The position numbers and the translations under genes are program-made. The notes below the pieces were generated by a model, which had not been told where the DNA came from, did not search any database, and was given only the letters and a program-made list of their open reading frames with translations. Positions 1-15,320 of a stretch of DNA of 64,000 bases are shown here, in pieces. Source of the DNA: Auanema rhodensis (lineage: Eukaryota; Nematoda; Chromadorea; Rhabditida; Rhabditidae); the NCBI GenBank assembly GCA_964057225.1, contig OZ059900.1, positions 9,062,501-9,126,500 on the forward strand, given 5' to 3'. Numbering within the stretch: position 1 is the first letter of the stretch; the number at the start of each line of letters is the position of its first letter.

Positions 1-3000
1 TCTCTTTAATCATCTTAAGTATTGAATTGAATTGTTTCGAAAATTTTTATTTCTCTTGAAATTTCAATCGATATCATCTTTTACCTATACATGTTGTTTT
101 GAAAATCAATATGGAATTGTCTATAGTTTTTACTTTTACTTGTGATTCTATACAGATCTCTCTTTCTGTTTAATCATTTTCAGTATTGAATTGAATTGTT
201 TCGAAAATTTTTATTTCTCTTGAAATTTCAATCGATATCATCTTTTACCTATACATGTTGTTTTGAAAATCAATATGGAATTGTCTATAGTTTTTACTTT
301 TACTTGTGATTCTCTATAGATATTTTCTTCTCTTTAATCATCTTAAGTATTGAATTGAATTGTTTCGAAAATTTTTATTTCTCTTGAAATTTCAATCGAT
401 ATCATCTTTTACCTATACATGTTGTTTTGAAAATCAATATGGAATTGTCTATAGTTTTTACTTTTACTTGTGATTCTATATAGATCTCTCTTTCTGTTTA
501 ATCATTTTCAGTATTGAATTGAATTGTTTCGAAAATTTTTATTTCTCTTGAAATTTCAATCGATATCATCTTTTACCTATACATGTTGTTTTGAAAATCA
601 ATATGGAATTGTCTATAGTTTTTACTTTTACTTGTGATTCTCTATAGATATTTTCTTCTCTTTAATCATCTTAAGTATTGAATTGAATTGTTTCGAAAAT
701 TTTTATTTCTCTTGAAATTTCAATCGATATCATCTTTTACCTATACATGTTGTTTTGAAAATCAATATGGAATTGTCTATAGTTTTTACTTTTACTTGTG
801 ATTCTATATAGATCTCTCTTTCTGTTTAATCATCTTCATTATTGAATTAAATTGTTTCGAAAATTTTTATTTCTCTTGAAATTTCAATCGATATCATCTC
901 TTCCCTATACATGTTGTTTTGAAAATCAATATGGAATTGTCTATAGTTTTGACTGTTACTTGTGATTCTATATAGATATTTTCTTCTCTTTAATCATCTT
1001 AAGTATTGAATTGAATTGTTTCGAAAATTTTTATTTCTCTTGAAATTTCAATCGATATCATCTCTTCCCTATACATGTTGTTTTGAAAATCAATATGGAA
1101 TTGTCTATAGTTTTGACTGTTACTTGTGATTCTATATAGATATTTTCTTCTCTTTAATCATCTTAAGTATTGAATTGAATTGTTTCGAAAATTTTTATTT
1201 CTCTTGAAATTTCAATCGATATCATCTCTTCCCTATACATGTTGTTTTGAAAATCAATATGGAATTGTCTATAGTTTTTACTTTTACTTGTGATTCTATA
1301 TAGATCTCTCTTTCTGTTTAATCATTTTCAGTATTGAATTGAATTGTTTCGAAAATTTTTATTTCTCTTGAAATTTCAATCGATATCATCTTTTACCTAT
1401 ACATGTTGTTTTGATAATCATTATGGAATTGTCTATAGTTTTTACTTTTACTTGTGATTCTATATAGATCTCTCTTTCTGTTTAATCATTTTCAGTATTT
1501 AATTGAATTGTTTCGAAAATTTTTATTTCTCTTGAAATTTCAATCGATATCATCTCTTCCCTATACATGTTGTTTTGATAATCAATATGGAATTGTCTAT
1601 AGTTTTTACTTTTACTTGTGATTCTATATAGATCTCTCTTTCTGTTTAATCATTTTCAGTATTGAATTGAATTGTTTCGAAAATTTTTATTTCTCTTGAA
1701 ATTTCAATCGATATCATCTTTTACCTATACATGTTGTTTTGATAATCATTATGGAATTGTCTATAGTTTTTACTGTTACTTGTGATTCTATATAGATCTC
1801 TCTTTCTGTTTAATCATTTTCAGTATTGAATTGAATTGTTTCGAAAATTTTTATTTCTCTTGAAATTTCAATCGATATCATCTTTTACCTATACATGTTG
1901 TTTTGATAATCAATATGGAATTGTCTATAGTTTTTACTGTTACTTGTGATTCTATATAGATCTCTCTTTCTGTTTAATCATTTTCAGTATTGAATTGAAT
2001 TGTTTCGAAAATTTTTATTTCTCTTGAAATTTCAATCGATATCATCTTTTACCTATACATGTTGTTTTGATAATCATTATGGAATTGTCTATAGTTTTTA
2101 CTTTTACTTGTGATTCTATATAGATCTCTCTTTCTGTTTAATCATTTTCAGTATTGAATTGAATTGTTTCGAAAATTTTTATTTCTCTTGAAATTTCAAT
2201 CGATATCATCTCTTCCCTATACATGTTGTTTTGATAATCAATATGGAATTGTCTATAGTTTTTACTGTTACTTGTGATTCTATATAGATCTCTCTTTCTG
2301 TTTAATCATTTTCAGTATTGAATTGAATTGTTTCGAAAATTTTTATTTCTCTTGAAATTTCAATCGATATCATCTTTTACCTATACATGTTGTTTTGATA
2401 ATCAATATGGAATTGTCTATAGTTTTTACTGTTACTTGTGATTCTATATAGATCTCTCTTTCTGTTTAATCATTTTCAGTATTGAATTGAATTGTTTCGA
2501 AAATTTTTATTTCTCTTGAAATTTCAATCGATATCATCTTTTACCTATACATGTTGTTTTGATAATCAATATGGAATTGTCTATAGTTTTTACTTTTACT
2601 TGTGATTCTATATAGATATTTTCTTCTCTTTAATCATCTTAAGTATTGAATTGAATTGTTTCGAAAATTTTTATTTCTCTTGAAATTTCAATCGATATCA
2701 TCTTTTACCTATACATGTTGTTTTGAAAATCAATATGGAATTGTCTATAGTTTTTACTTTTACTTGTGATTCTATATAGATCTCTCTTTCTGTTTAATCA
2801 TCTTCATTATTGAATTAAATTGTTTCGAAAATTTTTATTTCTCTTGAAATTTCAATCGATATCATCTCTTCCCTATACATGTTGTTTTGAAAATCAATAT
2901 GGAATTGTCTATAGTTTTTACTTTTACTTGTGATTCTATATAGATCTCTCTTTCTGTTTAATCATCTTCATTATTGAATTAAATTGTTTCGAAAATTTTT

Positions 3001-3620
3001 ATTTCTCTTGAAATTTCAATCGATATCATCTCTTCCCTATACATGTTGTTTTGAAAATCAATATGGAATTGTCTATAGTTTTTACTTTTACTTGTGATTC
3101 TATATAGATCTCTCTTTCTGTTTAATCATCTTCATTATTGAATTAAATTGTTTCGAAAATTTTTATTTCTCTTGAAATTTCAATCGATATCATCTTTTAC
3201 CTATACATGTTGTTTTGAAAATCAATATGGAATTGTCTATAGTTTTTACTTTTACTTGTGATTCTATATAGATCTCTCTTTCTGTTTAATCATCTTCATT
3301 ATTGAATTAAATTGTTTCGAAAATTTTTATTTCTCTTGAAATTTCAATCGATATCATCTTTTACCTATACATGTTGTTTTGAAAATCAATATGGAATTGT
3401 CTATAGTTTTTACTTTTACTTGTGATTCTATATAGATCTCTCTTTCTGTTTAATCATCTTCATTATTGAATTAAATTGTTTCGAAAATTTTTATTTCTCT
3501 TGAAATTTCAATCGATATCATCTCTTCCCTATACATGTTGTTTTGAAAATCAATATGGAATTGTCTATAGTTTTTACTTTTACTTGTGATTCTATATAGA
3601 TCTCTCTTTCTGTTTAATCA
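1..3620 (+). repeat. Left array zone L1: mixed monomer types
   Basis: This is the most heterogeneous part of the left array. Monomers with a GATATTTTCTTCTCTTT block followed by CATCTTAAGT alternate with B monomers (AGATCTCTCTTTCTG) at about 1-1300, giving an approximately 328-bp dimer appearance. Near 2620 the TATTTTCTTCTC type returns once. From about 2790 to 3480 B monomers carry CATCTTCATTATTGAATTAAAT, whereas later ones have CATTTTCAGTATTGAATTGAAT. No gene is seen. Confidence 0.85.
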
Positions 3621-6600
3621 TTTTCAGTATTGAATTGAATTGTTTCGAAAATTTTTATTTCTCTTGAAATTTCAATCGATATCATCTCTTCCCTATACAT
3701 GTTGTTTTGATAATCATTATGGAATTGTCTATAGTTTTTACTGTTACTTGTGATTCTATATAGATCTCTCTTTCTGTTTAATCATTTTCAGTATTGAATT
3801 GAATTGTTTCGAAAATTTTTATTTCTCTTGAAATTTCAATCGATATCATCTTTTACCTATACATGTTGTTTTGATAATCAATATGGAATTGTCTATAGTT
3901 TTTACTGTTACTTGTGATTCTATATAGATCTCTCTTTCTGTTTAATCATTTTCAGTATTGAATTGAATTGTTTCGAAAATTTTTATTTCTCTTGAAATTT
4001 CAATCGATATCATCTTTTACCTATACATGTTGTTTTGATAATCATTATGGAATTGTCTATAGTTTTTACTTTTACTTGTGATTCTATATAGATCTCTCTT
4101 TCTGTTTAATCATTTTCAGTATTGAATTGAATTGTTTCGAAAATTTTTATTTCTCTTGAAATTTCAATCGATATCATCTCTTCCCTATACATGTTGTTTT
4201 GATAATCAATATGGAATTGTCTATAGTTTTTACTGTTACTTGTGATTCTATATAGATCTCTCTTTCTGTTTAATCATTTTCAGTATTGAATTGAATTGTT
4301 TCGAAAATTTTTATTTCTCTTGAAATTTCAATCGATATCATCTTTTACCTATACATGTTGTTTTGATAATCAATATGGAATTGTCTATAGTTTTTACTGT
4401 TACTTGTGATTCTATATAGATCTCTCTTTCTGTTTAATCATTTTCAGTATTGAATTGAATTGTTTCGAAAATTTTTATTTCTCTTGAAATTTCAATCGAT
4501 ATCATCTTTTACCTATACATGTTGTTTTGATAATCAATATGGAATTGTCTATAGTTTTTACTGTTACTTGTGATTCTATATAGATCTCTCTTTCTGTTTA
4601 ATCATTTTCAGTATTGAATTGAATTGTTTCGAAAATTTTTATTTCTCTTGAAATTTCAATCGATATCATCTTTTACCTATACATGTTGTTTTGATAATCA
4701 ATATGGAATTGTCTATAGTTTTTACTGTTACTTGTGATTCTATATAGATCTCTCTTTCTGTTTAATCATTTTCAGTATTGAATTGAATTGTTTCGAAAAT
4801 TTTTATTTCTCTTGAAATTTCAATCGATATCATCTTTTACCTATACATGTTGTTTTGATAATCAATATGGAATTGTCTATAGTTTTTACTTTTACTTGTG
4901 ATTCTATATAGATCTCTCTTTCTGTTTAATCATTTTCAGTATTGAATTGAATTGTTTCGAAAATTTTTATTTCTCTTGAAATTTCAATCGATATCATCTT
5001 TTACCTATACATGTTGTTTTGATAATCATTATGGAATTGTCTATAGTTTTTACTTTTACTTGTGATTCTATATAGATCTCTCTTTCTGTTTAATCATTTT
5101 CAGTATTGAATTGAATTGTTTCGAAAATTTTTATTTCTCTTGAAATTTCAATCGATATCATCTCTTCCCTATACATGTTGTTTTGATAATCAATATGGAA
5201 TTGTGTATAGTTTTTACTGTTACTTGTGATTCTATATAGATCTCTCTTTCTGTTTAATCATTTTCAGTATTGAATTGAATTGTTTCGAAAATTTTTATTT
5301 CTCTTGAAATTTCAATCGATATCATCTTTTACCTATACATGTTGTTTTGATAATCATTATGGAATTGTCTATAGTTTTTACTTTTACTTGTGATTCTATA
5401 TAGATCTCTCTTTCTGTTTAATCATTTTCAGTATTGAATTGAATTGTTTCGAAAATTTTTATTTCTCTTGAAATTTCAATCGATATCATCTCTTCCCTAT
5501 ACATGTTGTTTTGATAATCAATATGGAATTGTGTATAGTTTTTACTGTTACTTGTGATTCTATATAGATCTCTCTTTCTGTTTAATCATTTTCAGTATTG
5601 AATTGAATTGTTTCGAAAATTTTTATTTCTCTTGAAATTTCAATCGATATCATCTTTTACCTATACATGTTGTTTTGATAATCATTATGGAATTGTCTAT
5701 AGTTTTTACTTTTACTTGTGATTCTATATAGATCTCTCTTTCTGTTTAATCATTTTCAGTATTGAATTGAATTGTTTCGAAAATTTTTATTTCTCTTGAA
5801 ATTTCAATCGATATCATCTCTTCCCTATACATGTTGTTTTGATAATCAATATGGAATTGTCTATAGTTTTTACTGTTACTTGTGATTCTATATAGATCTC
5901 TCTTTCTGTTTAATCATTTTCAGTATTGAATTGAATTGTTTCGAAAATTTTTATTTCTCTTGAAATTTCAATCGATATCATCTCTTCCCTATACATGTTG
6001 TTTTGATAATCAATATGGAATTGTCTATAGTTTTTACTGTTACTTGTGATTCTATATAGATCTCTCTTTCTGTTTAATCATTTTCAGTATTGAATTGAAT
6101 TGTTTCGAAAATTTTTATTTCTCTTGAAATTTCAATCGATATCATCTCTTCCCTATACATGTTGTTTTGATAATCAATATGGAATTGTCTATAGTTTTTA
6201 CTGTTACTTGTGATTCTATATAGATCTCTCTTTCTGTTTAATCATTTTCAGTATTGAATTGAATTGTTTCGAAAATTTTTATTTCTCTTGAAATTTCAAT
6301 CGATATCATCTCTTCCCTATACATGTTGTTTTGATAATCAATATGGAATTGTCTATAGTTTTTACTGTTACTTGTGATTCTATATAGATCTCTCTTTCTG
6401 TTTAATCATTTTCAGTATTGAATTGAATTGTTTCGAAAATTTTTATTTCTCTTGAAATTTCAATCGATATCATCTCTTCCCTATACATGTTGTTTTGATA
6501 ATCAATATGGAATTGTCTATAGTTTTTACTGTTACTTGTGATTCTATATAGATCTCTCTTTCTGTTTAATCATTTTCAGTATTGAATTGAATTGTTTCGA

Positions 6601-7650
6601 AAATTTTTATTTCTCTTGAAATTTCAATCGATATCATCTTTTACCTATACATGTTGTTTTGATAATCATTATGGAATTGTCTATAGTTTTTACTTTTACT
6701 TGTGATTCTATATAGATCTCTCTTTCTGTTTAATCATTTTCAGTATTGAATTGAATTGTTTCGAAAATTTTTATTTCTCTTGAAATTTCAATCGATATCA
6801 TCTCTTCCCTATACATGTTGTTTTGATAATCAATATGGAATTGTCTATAGTTTTTACTTTTACTTGTGATTCTATATAGATCTCTCTTTCTGTTTAATCA
6901 TTTTCAGTATTGAATTGAATTGTTTCGAAAATTTTTATTTCTCTTGAAATTTCAATCGATATCATCTCTTCCCTATACATGTTGTTTTGATAATCAATAT
7001 GGAATTGTCTATAGTTTTTACTGTTACTTGTGATTCTATATAGATCTCTCTTTCTGTTTAATCATTTTCAGTATTGAATTGAATTGTTTCGAAAATTTTT
7101 ATTTCTCTTGAAATTTCAATCGATATCATCTCTTCCCTATACATGTTGTTTTGATAATCAATATGGAATTGTCTATAGTTTTTACTGTTACTTGTGATTC
7201 TATATAGATCTCTCTTTCTGTTTAATCATTTTCAGTATTGAATTGAATTGTTTCGAAAATTTTTATTTCTCTTGAAATTTCAATCGATATCATCTTTTAC
7301 CTATACATGTTGTTTTGATAATCATTATGGAATTGTCTATAGTTTTTACTTTTACTTGTGATTCTATATAGATCTCTCTTTCTGTTTAATCATTTTCAGT
7401 ATTGAATTGAATTGTTTCGAAAATTTTTATTTCTCTTGAAATTTCAATCGATATCATCTCTTCCCTATACATGTTGTTTTGATAATCAATATGGAATTGT
7501 CTATAGTTTTTACTGTTACTTGTGATTCTATATAGATCTCTCTTTCTGTTTAATCATTTTCAGTATTGAATTGAATTGTTTCGAAAATTTTTATTTCTCT
7601 TGAAATTTCAATCGATATCATCTTTTACCTATACATGTTGTTTTGATAAT
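3620..7650 (+). repeat. Left array zone L2: B monomers with GATAATC variants
   Basis: B monomers here carry TTTTGATAATCAATATGG or TTTTGATAATCATTATGG in place of TTTTGAAAATC, in varying combination with TCTTTTACC or TCTCTTCCC. A private GTGTATAG variant (instead of GTCTATAG) occurs only near 5203 and 5531. The two are 328 bp apart, which is the footprint of a two-monomer duplication. No gene is seen. Confidence 0.8.
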
Positions 7651-10230
7651 CAATATGGAATTGTCTATAGTTTTAACTGTTACTTGTAATTCTCTATAGA
7701 TCTCTCTTTCTGTTTAATCATTTTCAGTATTGAATTGAATTGTTTCGAAAATTTTTATTTCTCTTGAAATTTCAATCGATATCATCTCTTCCCTATACAT
7801 GTTGTTTTGAAAATCAATATGGAATTGTCTATAGTTTCGACTGTTACTTGTGATTCTATATAGATCTCTCTTTCTGTTTAATCATTTTCAGTATTGAATT
7901 GAATTGTTTCGAAAATTTTTATTTCTCTTGAAATTTCAATCGATATCATCTTTTACCTATACATGTTGTTTTGAAAATCAATATGGAATTGTCTATAGTT
8001 TTTACTGTTACTTGTGATTCTATATAGATCTCTCTTTCTGTTTAATCATTTTCAGTATTGAATTGAATTGTTTCGAAAATTTTTATTTCTCTTGAAATTT
8101 CAATCGATATCATCTCTTCCCTATACATGTTGTTTTGAAAATCAATATGGAATTGTCTATAGTTTTTACTGTTACTTGTGATTCTATATAGATCTCTCTT
8201 TCTGTTTAATCATTTTCAGTATTGAATTGAATTGTTTCGAAAATTTTTATTTCTCTTGAAATTTCAATCGATATCATCTCTTCCCTATACATGTTGTTTT
8301 GAAAATCAATATGGAATTGTCTATAGTTTTAACTGTTACTTGTAATTCTCTATAGATCTCTCTTTCTGTTTAATCATTTTCAGTATTGAATTGTATTGTT
8401 TCGAAACTTTTTATTTCTCTTGAAATTTCAATCGATATCATCTTTTACCTATACATGTTGTTTTGAAAATCAATATGGAATTGTCTATAGTTTTTACTGT
8501 TACTTGTGATTCTATATAGATCTCTCTTTCTGTTTAATCATTTTCAGTATTGAATTGAATTGTTTCGAAAATTTTTATTTCTCTTGAAATTTCAATCGAT
8601 ATCATCTCTTCCCTATACATGTTGTTTTGAAAATCAATATGGAATTGTCTATAGTTTTTACTGTTACTTGTGATTCTATATAGATCTCTCTTTCTGTTTA
8701 ATCATTTTCAGTATTGAATTGAATTGTTTCGAAAATTTTTATTTCTCTTGAAATTTCAATCGATATCATCTCTTCCCTATACATGTTGTTTTGAAAATCA
8801 ATATGGAATTGTCTATAGTTTTAACTGTTACTTGTAATTCTCTATAGATCTCTCTTTCTGTTTAATCATTTTCAGTATTGAATTGTATTGTTTCGAAACT
8901 TTTTATTTCTCTTGAAATTTCAATCGATATCATCTTTTACCTATACATGTTGTTTTGAAAATCAATATGGAATTGTCTATAGTTTTTACTGTTACTTGTA
9001 ATTCTCTATAGATCTCTCTTTCTGTTTAATCATTTTCAGTATTGAATTGTATTGTTTCGAAACTTTTTATTTCTCTTGAAATTTCAATCGATATCATCTT
9101 TTACCTATACATGTTGTTTTGAAAATCAATATGGAATTGTCTATAGTTTTTACTGTTACTTGTGATTCTATATAGATCTCTCTTTCTGTTTAATCATTTT
9201 CAGTATTGAATTGAATTGTTTCGAAAATTTTTATTTCTCTTGAAATTTCAATCGATATCATCTCTTCCCTATACATGTTGTTTTGAAAATCAATATGGAA
9301 TTGTCTATAGTTTTTACTGTTACTTGTGATTCTATATAGATCTCTCTTTCTGTTTAATCATTTTCAGTATTGAATTGAATTGTTTCGAAAATTTTTATTT
9401 CTCTTGAAATTTCAATCGATATCATCTCTTCCCTATACATGTTGTTTTGAAAATCAATATGGAATTGTCTATAGTTTTAACTGTTACTTGTAATTCTCTA
9501 TAGATCTCTCTTTCTGTTTAATCATTTTCAGTATTGAATTGTATTGTTTCGAAACTTTTTATTTCTCTTGAAATTTCAATCGATATCATCTTTTACCTAT
9601 ACATGTTGTTTTGAAAATCAATATGGAATTGTCTATAGTTTTTACTGTTACTTGTGATTCTATATAGATCTCTCTTTCTGTTTAATCATTTTCAGTATTG
9701 AATTGAATTGTTTCGAAAATTTTTATTTCTCTTGAAATTTCAATCGATATCATCTCTTCCCTATACATGTTGTTTTGATAATCAATATGGAATTGTCTAT
9801 AGTTTTAACTGTTACTTGTAATTCTCTATAGATCTCTCTTTCTGTTTAATCATTTTCAGTATTGAATTGAATTGTTTCGAAAATTTTTATTTCTCTTGAA
9901 ATTTCAATCGATATCATCTCTTCCCTATACATGTTGTTTTGAAAATCAATATGGAATTGTCTATAGTTTCGACTGTTACTTGTGATTCTATATAGATCTC
10001 TCTTTCTGTTTAATCATTTTCAGTATTGAATTGAATTGTTTCGAAAATTTTTATTTCTCTTGAAATTTCAATCGATATCATCTCTTCCCTATACATGTTG
10101 TTTTGAAAATCAATATGGAATTGTCTATAGTTTCGACTGTTACTTGTGATTCTATATAGATCTCTCTTTCTGTTTAATCATTTTCAGTATTGAATTGAAT
10201 TGTTTCGAAAATTTTTATTTCTCTTGAAAT
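7650..10230 (+). repeat. Left array zone L3: 492-bp trimer higher-order repeat
   Basis: A variant monomer with GTATTGTTTCGAAACTTTTT starts its motif at 8393, 8885, 9049 and 9541. The spacings are 492, 164 and 492 bp, so a three-monomer unit has been tandemly repeated with one extra copy of the variant. The trimer order is TCTTTTACC/TTTTTACTG, then TCTCTTCCC/TTTTTACTG, then TCTCTTCCC/TTTTAACTG with GTAATTCTC. No gene is seen. Confidence 0.8.
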
Positions 10231-13200
10231 TTCAATCGATATCATCTCTTCCCTATACATGTTGTTTTGATAATCAATATGGAATTGTCTATAGTTTTTA
10301 CTGTTACTTGTGATTCTATATAGATCTCTCTTTCTGTTTAATCATTTTCAGTATTGAATTGAATTGTTTCGAAAATTTTTATTTCTCTTGAAATTTCAAT
10401 CGATATCATCTCTTCCCTATACATGTTGTTTTGAAAATCAATATGGAATTGTCTATAGTTTCGACTGTTACTTGTGATTCTATATAGATCTCTCTTTCTG
10501 TTTAATCATTTTCAGTATTGAATTGAATTGTTTCGAAAATTTTTATTTCTCTTGAAATTTCAATCGATATCATCTTTTACCTATACATGTTGTTTTGATA
10601 ATCAATATGGAATTGTCTATAGTTTCGACTGTTACTTGTAATTCTCTATAGATCTCTCTTTCTGTTTAATCATTTTCAGTATTGAATTGAATTGTTTCGA
10701 AAATTTTTATTTCTCTTGAAATTTCAATCGATATCATCTTTTACCTATACATGTTGTTTTGAAAATCAATATGGAATTGTCTATAGTTTCGACTGTTACT
10801 TGTGATTCTATATAGATCTCTCTTTCTGTTTAATCATTTTCAGTATTGAATTGAATTGTTTCGAAAATTTTTATTTCTCTTGAAATTTCAATCGATATCA
10901 TCTTTTACCTATACATGTTGTTTTGATAATCAATATGGAATTGTCTATAGTTTTAACTGTTACTTGTAATTCTCTATAGATCTCTCTTTCTGTTTAATCA
11001 TTTTCAGTATTGAATTGAATTGTTTCGAAAATTTTTATTTCTCTTGAAATTTCAATCGATATCATCTTTTACCTATACATGTTGTTTTGATAATCAATAT
11101 GGAATTGTCTATAGTTTCGACTGTTACTTGTGATTCTATATAGATCTCTCTTTCTGTTTAATCATTTTCAGTATTGAATTGAATTGTTTCGAAAATTTTT
11201 ATTTCTCTTGAAATTTCAATCGATATCATCTTTTACCTATACATGTTGTTTTGAAAATCAATATGGAATTGTCTATAGTTTCGACTGTTACTTGTGATTC
11301 TATATAGATCTCTCTTTCTGTTTAATCATTTTCAGTATTGAATTGAATTGTTTCGAAAATTTTTATTTCTCTTGAAATTTCAATCGATATCATCTCTTCC
11401 CTATACATGTTGTTTTGATAATCATTATGGAATTGTCTATAGTTTTTCCTTTTACTTGTGATTCTATATAGATCTCTCTTTCTGTTTAATCATTTTCAGT
11501 ATTGAATTGAATTGTTTCGAAAATTTTTATTTCTCTTGAAATTTCAATCGATATCATCTCTTCCCTATACATGTTGTTTTGATAATCATTATGGAATTGT
11601 CTATAGTTTTTCCTTTTACTTGTGATTCTATATAGATCTCTCTTTCTGTTTAATCATTTTCAGTATTGAATTGAATTGTTTCGAAAATTTTTATTTCTCT
11701 TGAAATTTCAATCGATATCATCTCTTCCCTATACATGTTGTTTTGATAATCAATATGGAATTGTCTATAGTTTCGACTGTTACTTGTGATTCTATATAGA
11801 TCTCTCTTTCTGTTTAATCATTTTCAGTATTGAATTGAATTGTTTCGAAAATTTTTATTTCTCTTGAAATTTCAATCGATATCATCTCTTCCCTATACAT
11901 GTTGTTTTGATAATCATTATGGAATTGTCTATAGTTTTTCCTTTTACTTGTGATTCTATATAGATCTCTCTTTCTGTTTAATCATTTTCAGTATTGAATT
12001 GAATTGTTTCGAAAATTTTTATTTCTCTTGAAATTTCAATCGATATCATCTCTTCCCTATACATGTTGTTTTGATAATCAATATGGAATTGTCTATAGTT
12101 TCGACTGTTACTTGTGATTCTATATAGATCTCTCTTTCTGTTTAATCATTTTCAGTATTGAATTGAATTGTTTCGAAAATTTTTATTTCTCTTGAAATTT
12201 CAATCGATATCATCTCTTCCCTATACATGTTGTTTTGATAATCAATATGGAATTGTCTATAGTTTCGACTGTTACTTGTGATTCTATATAGATCTCTCTT
12301 TCTGTTTAATCATTTTCAGTATTGAATTGAATTGTTTCGAAAATTTTTATTTCTCTTGAAATTTCAATCGATATCATCTTTTACCTATACATGTTGTTTT
12401 GAAAATCAATATGGAATTGTCTATAGTTTCGACTGTTACTTGTGATTCTATATAGATCTCTCTTTCTGTTTAATCATTTTCAGTATTGAATTGAATTGTT
12501 TCGAAAATTTTTATTTCTCTTGAAATTTCAATCGATATCATCTTTTACCTATACATGTTGTTTTGAAAATCAATATGGAATTGTCTATAGTTTCGACTGT
12601 TACTTGTGATTCTATATAGATCTCTCTTTCTGTTTAATCATTTTCAGTATTGAATTGAATTGTTTCGAAAATTTTTATTTCTCTTGAAATTTCAATCGAT
12701 ATCATCTTTTACCTATACATGTTGTTTTGATAATCAATATGGAATTGTCTATAGTTTCGACTGTTACTTGTGATTCTATATAGATCTCTCTTTCTGTTTA
12801 ATCATTTTCAGTATTGAATTGAATTGTTTCGAAAATTTTTATTTCTCTTGAAATTTCAATCGATATCATCTCTTCCCTATACATGTTGTTTTGATAATCA
12901 ATATGGAATTGTCTATAGTTTTTACTGTTACTTGTGATTCTATATAGATCTCTCTTTCTGTTTAATCATTTTCAGTATTGAATTGAATTGTTTCGAAAAT
13001 TTTTATTTCTCTTGAAATTTCAATCGATATCATCTCTTCCCTATACATGTTGTTTTGAAAATCAATATGGAATTGTCTATAGTTTCGACTGTTACTTGTG
13101 ATTCTATATAGATCTCTCTTTCTGTTTAATCATTTTCAGTATTGAATTGAATTGTTTCGAAAATTTTTATTTCTCTTGAAATTTCAATCGATATCATCTT

Positions 13201-15320
13201 TTACCTATACATGTTGTTTTGATAATCAATATGGAATTGTCTATAGTTTCGACTGTTACTTGTAATTCTCTATAGATCTCTCTTTCTGTTTAATCATTTT
13301 CAGTATTGAATTGAATTGTTTCGAAAATTTTTATTTCTCTTGAAATTTCAATCGATATCATCTTTTACCTATACATGTTGTTTTGAAAATCAATATGGAA
13401 TTGTCTATAGTTTCGACTGTTACTTGTGATTCTATATAGATCTCTCTTTCTGTTTAATCATTTTCAGTATTGAATTGAATTGTTTCGAAAATTTTTATTT
13501 CTCTTGAAATTTCAATCGATATCATCTTTTACCTATACATGTTGTTTTGATAATCAATATGGAATTGTCTATAGTTTTAACTGTTACTTGTAATTCTCTA
13601 TAGATCTCTCTTTCTGTTTAATCATTTTCAGTATTGAATTGAATTGTTTCGAAAATTTTTATTTCTCTTGAAATTTCAATCGATATCATCTTTTACCTAT
13701 ACATGTTGTTTTGATAATCAATATGGAATTGTCTATAGTTTCGACTGTTACTTGTGATTCTATATAGATCTCTCTTTCTGTTTAATCATTTTCAGTATTG
13801 AATTGAATTGTTTCGAAAATTTTTATTTCTCTTGAAATTTCAATCGATATCATCTTTTACCTATACATGTTGTTTTGAAAATCAATATGGAATTGTCTAT
13901 AGTTTCGACTGTTACTTGTGATTCTATATAGATCTCTCTTTCTGTTTAATCATTTTCAGTATTGAATTGAATTGTTTCGAAAATTTTTATTTCTCTTGAA
14001 ATTTCAATCGATATCATCTCTTCCCTATACATGTTGTTTTGATAATCATTATGGAATTGTCTATAGTTTTTCCTTTTACTTGTGATTCTATATAGATCTC
14101 TCTTTCTGTTTAATCATTTTCAGTATTGAATTGAATTGTTTCGAAAATTTTTATTTCTCTTGAAATTTCAATCGATATCATCTCTTCCCTATACATGTTG
14201 TTTTGATAATCATTATGGAATTGTCTATAGTTTTTCCTTTTACTTGTGATTCTATATAGATCTCTCTTTCTGTTTAATCATTTTCAGTATTGAATTGAAT
14301 TGTTTCGAAAATTTTTATTTCTCTTGAAATTTCAATCGATATCATCTCTTCCCTATACATGTTGTTTTGATAATCAATATGGAATTGTCTATAGTTTCGA
14401 CTGTTACTTGTGATTCTATATAGATCTCTCTTTCTGTTTAATCATTTTCAGTATTGAATTGAATTGTTTCGAAAATTTTTATTTCTCTTGAAATTTCAAT
14501 CGATATCATCTCTTCCCTATACATGTTGTTTTGATAATCATTATGGAATTGTCTATAGTTTTTCCTTTTACTTGTGATTCTATATAGATCTCTCTTTCTG
14601 TTTAATCATTTTCAGTATTGAATTGAATTGTTTCGAAAATTTTTATTTCTCTTGAAATTTCAATCGATATCATCTCTTCCCTATACATGTTGTTTTGATA
14701 ATCAATATGGAATTGTCTATAGTTTCGACTGTTACTTGTGATTCTATATAGATCTCTCTTTCTGTTTAATCATTTTCAGTATTGAATTGAATTGTTTCGA
14801 AAATTTTTATTTCTCTTGAAATTTCAATCGATATCATCTCTTCCCTATACATGTTGTTTTGATAATCAATATGGAATTGTCTATAGTTTCGACTGTTACT
14901 TGTGATTCTATATAGATCTCTCTTTCTGTTTAATCATTTTCAGTATTGAATTGAATTGTTTCGAAAATTTTTATTTCTCTTGAAATTTCAATCGATATCA
15001 TCTTTTACCTATACATGTTGTTTTGAAAATCAATATGGAATTGTCTATAGTTTCGACTGTTACTTGTGATTCTATATAGATCTCTCTTTCTGTTTAATCA
15101 TTTTCAGTATTGAATTGAATTGTTTCGAAAATTTTTATTTCTCTTGAAATTTCAATCGATATCATCTTTTACCTATACATGTTGTTTTGAAAATCAATAT
15201 GGAATTGTCTATAGTTTCGACTGTTACTTGTGATTCTATATAGATCTCTCTTTCTGTTTAATCATTTTCAGTATTGAATTGAATTGTTTCGAAAATTTTT
15301 ATTTCTCTTGAAATTTCAAT
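10230..15320 (+). repeat. Left array zone L4: 16-monomer (2624-bp) tandem duplication
   Basis: The order of diagnostic variants is repeated at an exact 2624-bp (16 x 164) offset. I compared TTTTTACTG, TTTCGACTG, TTTTAACTG and TTTTTCCTTTT combined with TCTTTTACC or TCTCTTCCC and GAAAATC, GATAATCAAT or GATAATCATT. For example TTTTAACTGT starts at 10951 and again at 13575. Fifteen consecutive monomers agree between about 10.23-12.70 kb and about 12.85-15.32 kb, and the sixteenth differs. A shorter, partly matching run occurs at about 16.3-17.5 kb. This is the mark of a large unequal exchange. No gene is seen. Confidence 0.85.
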
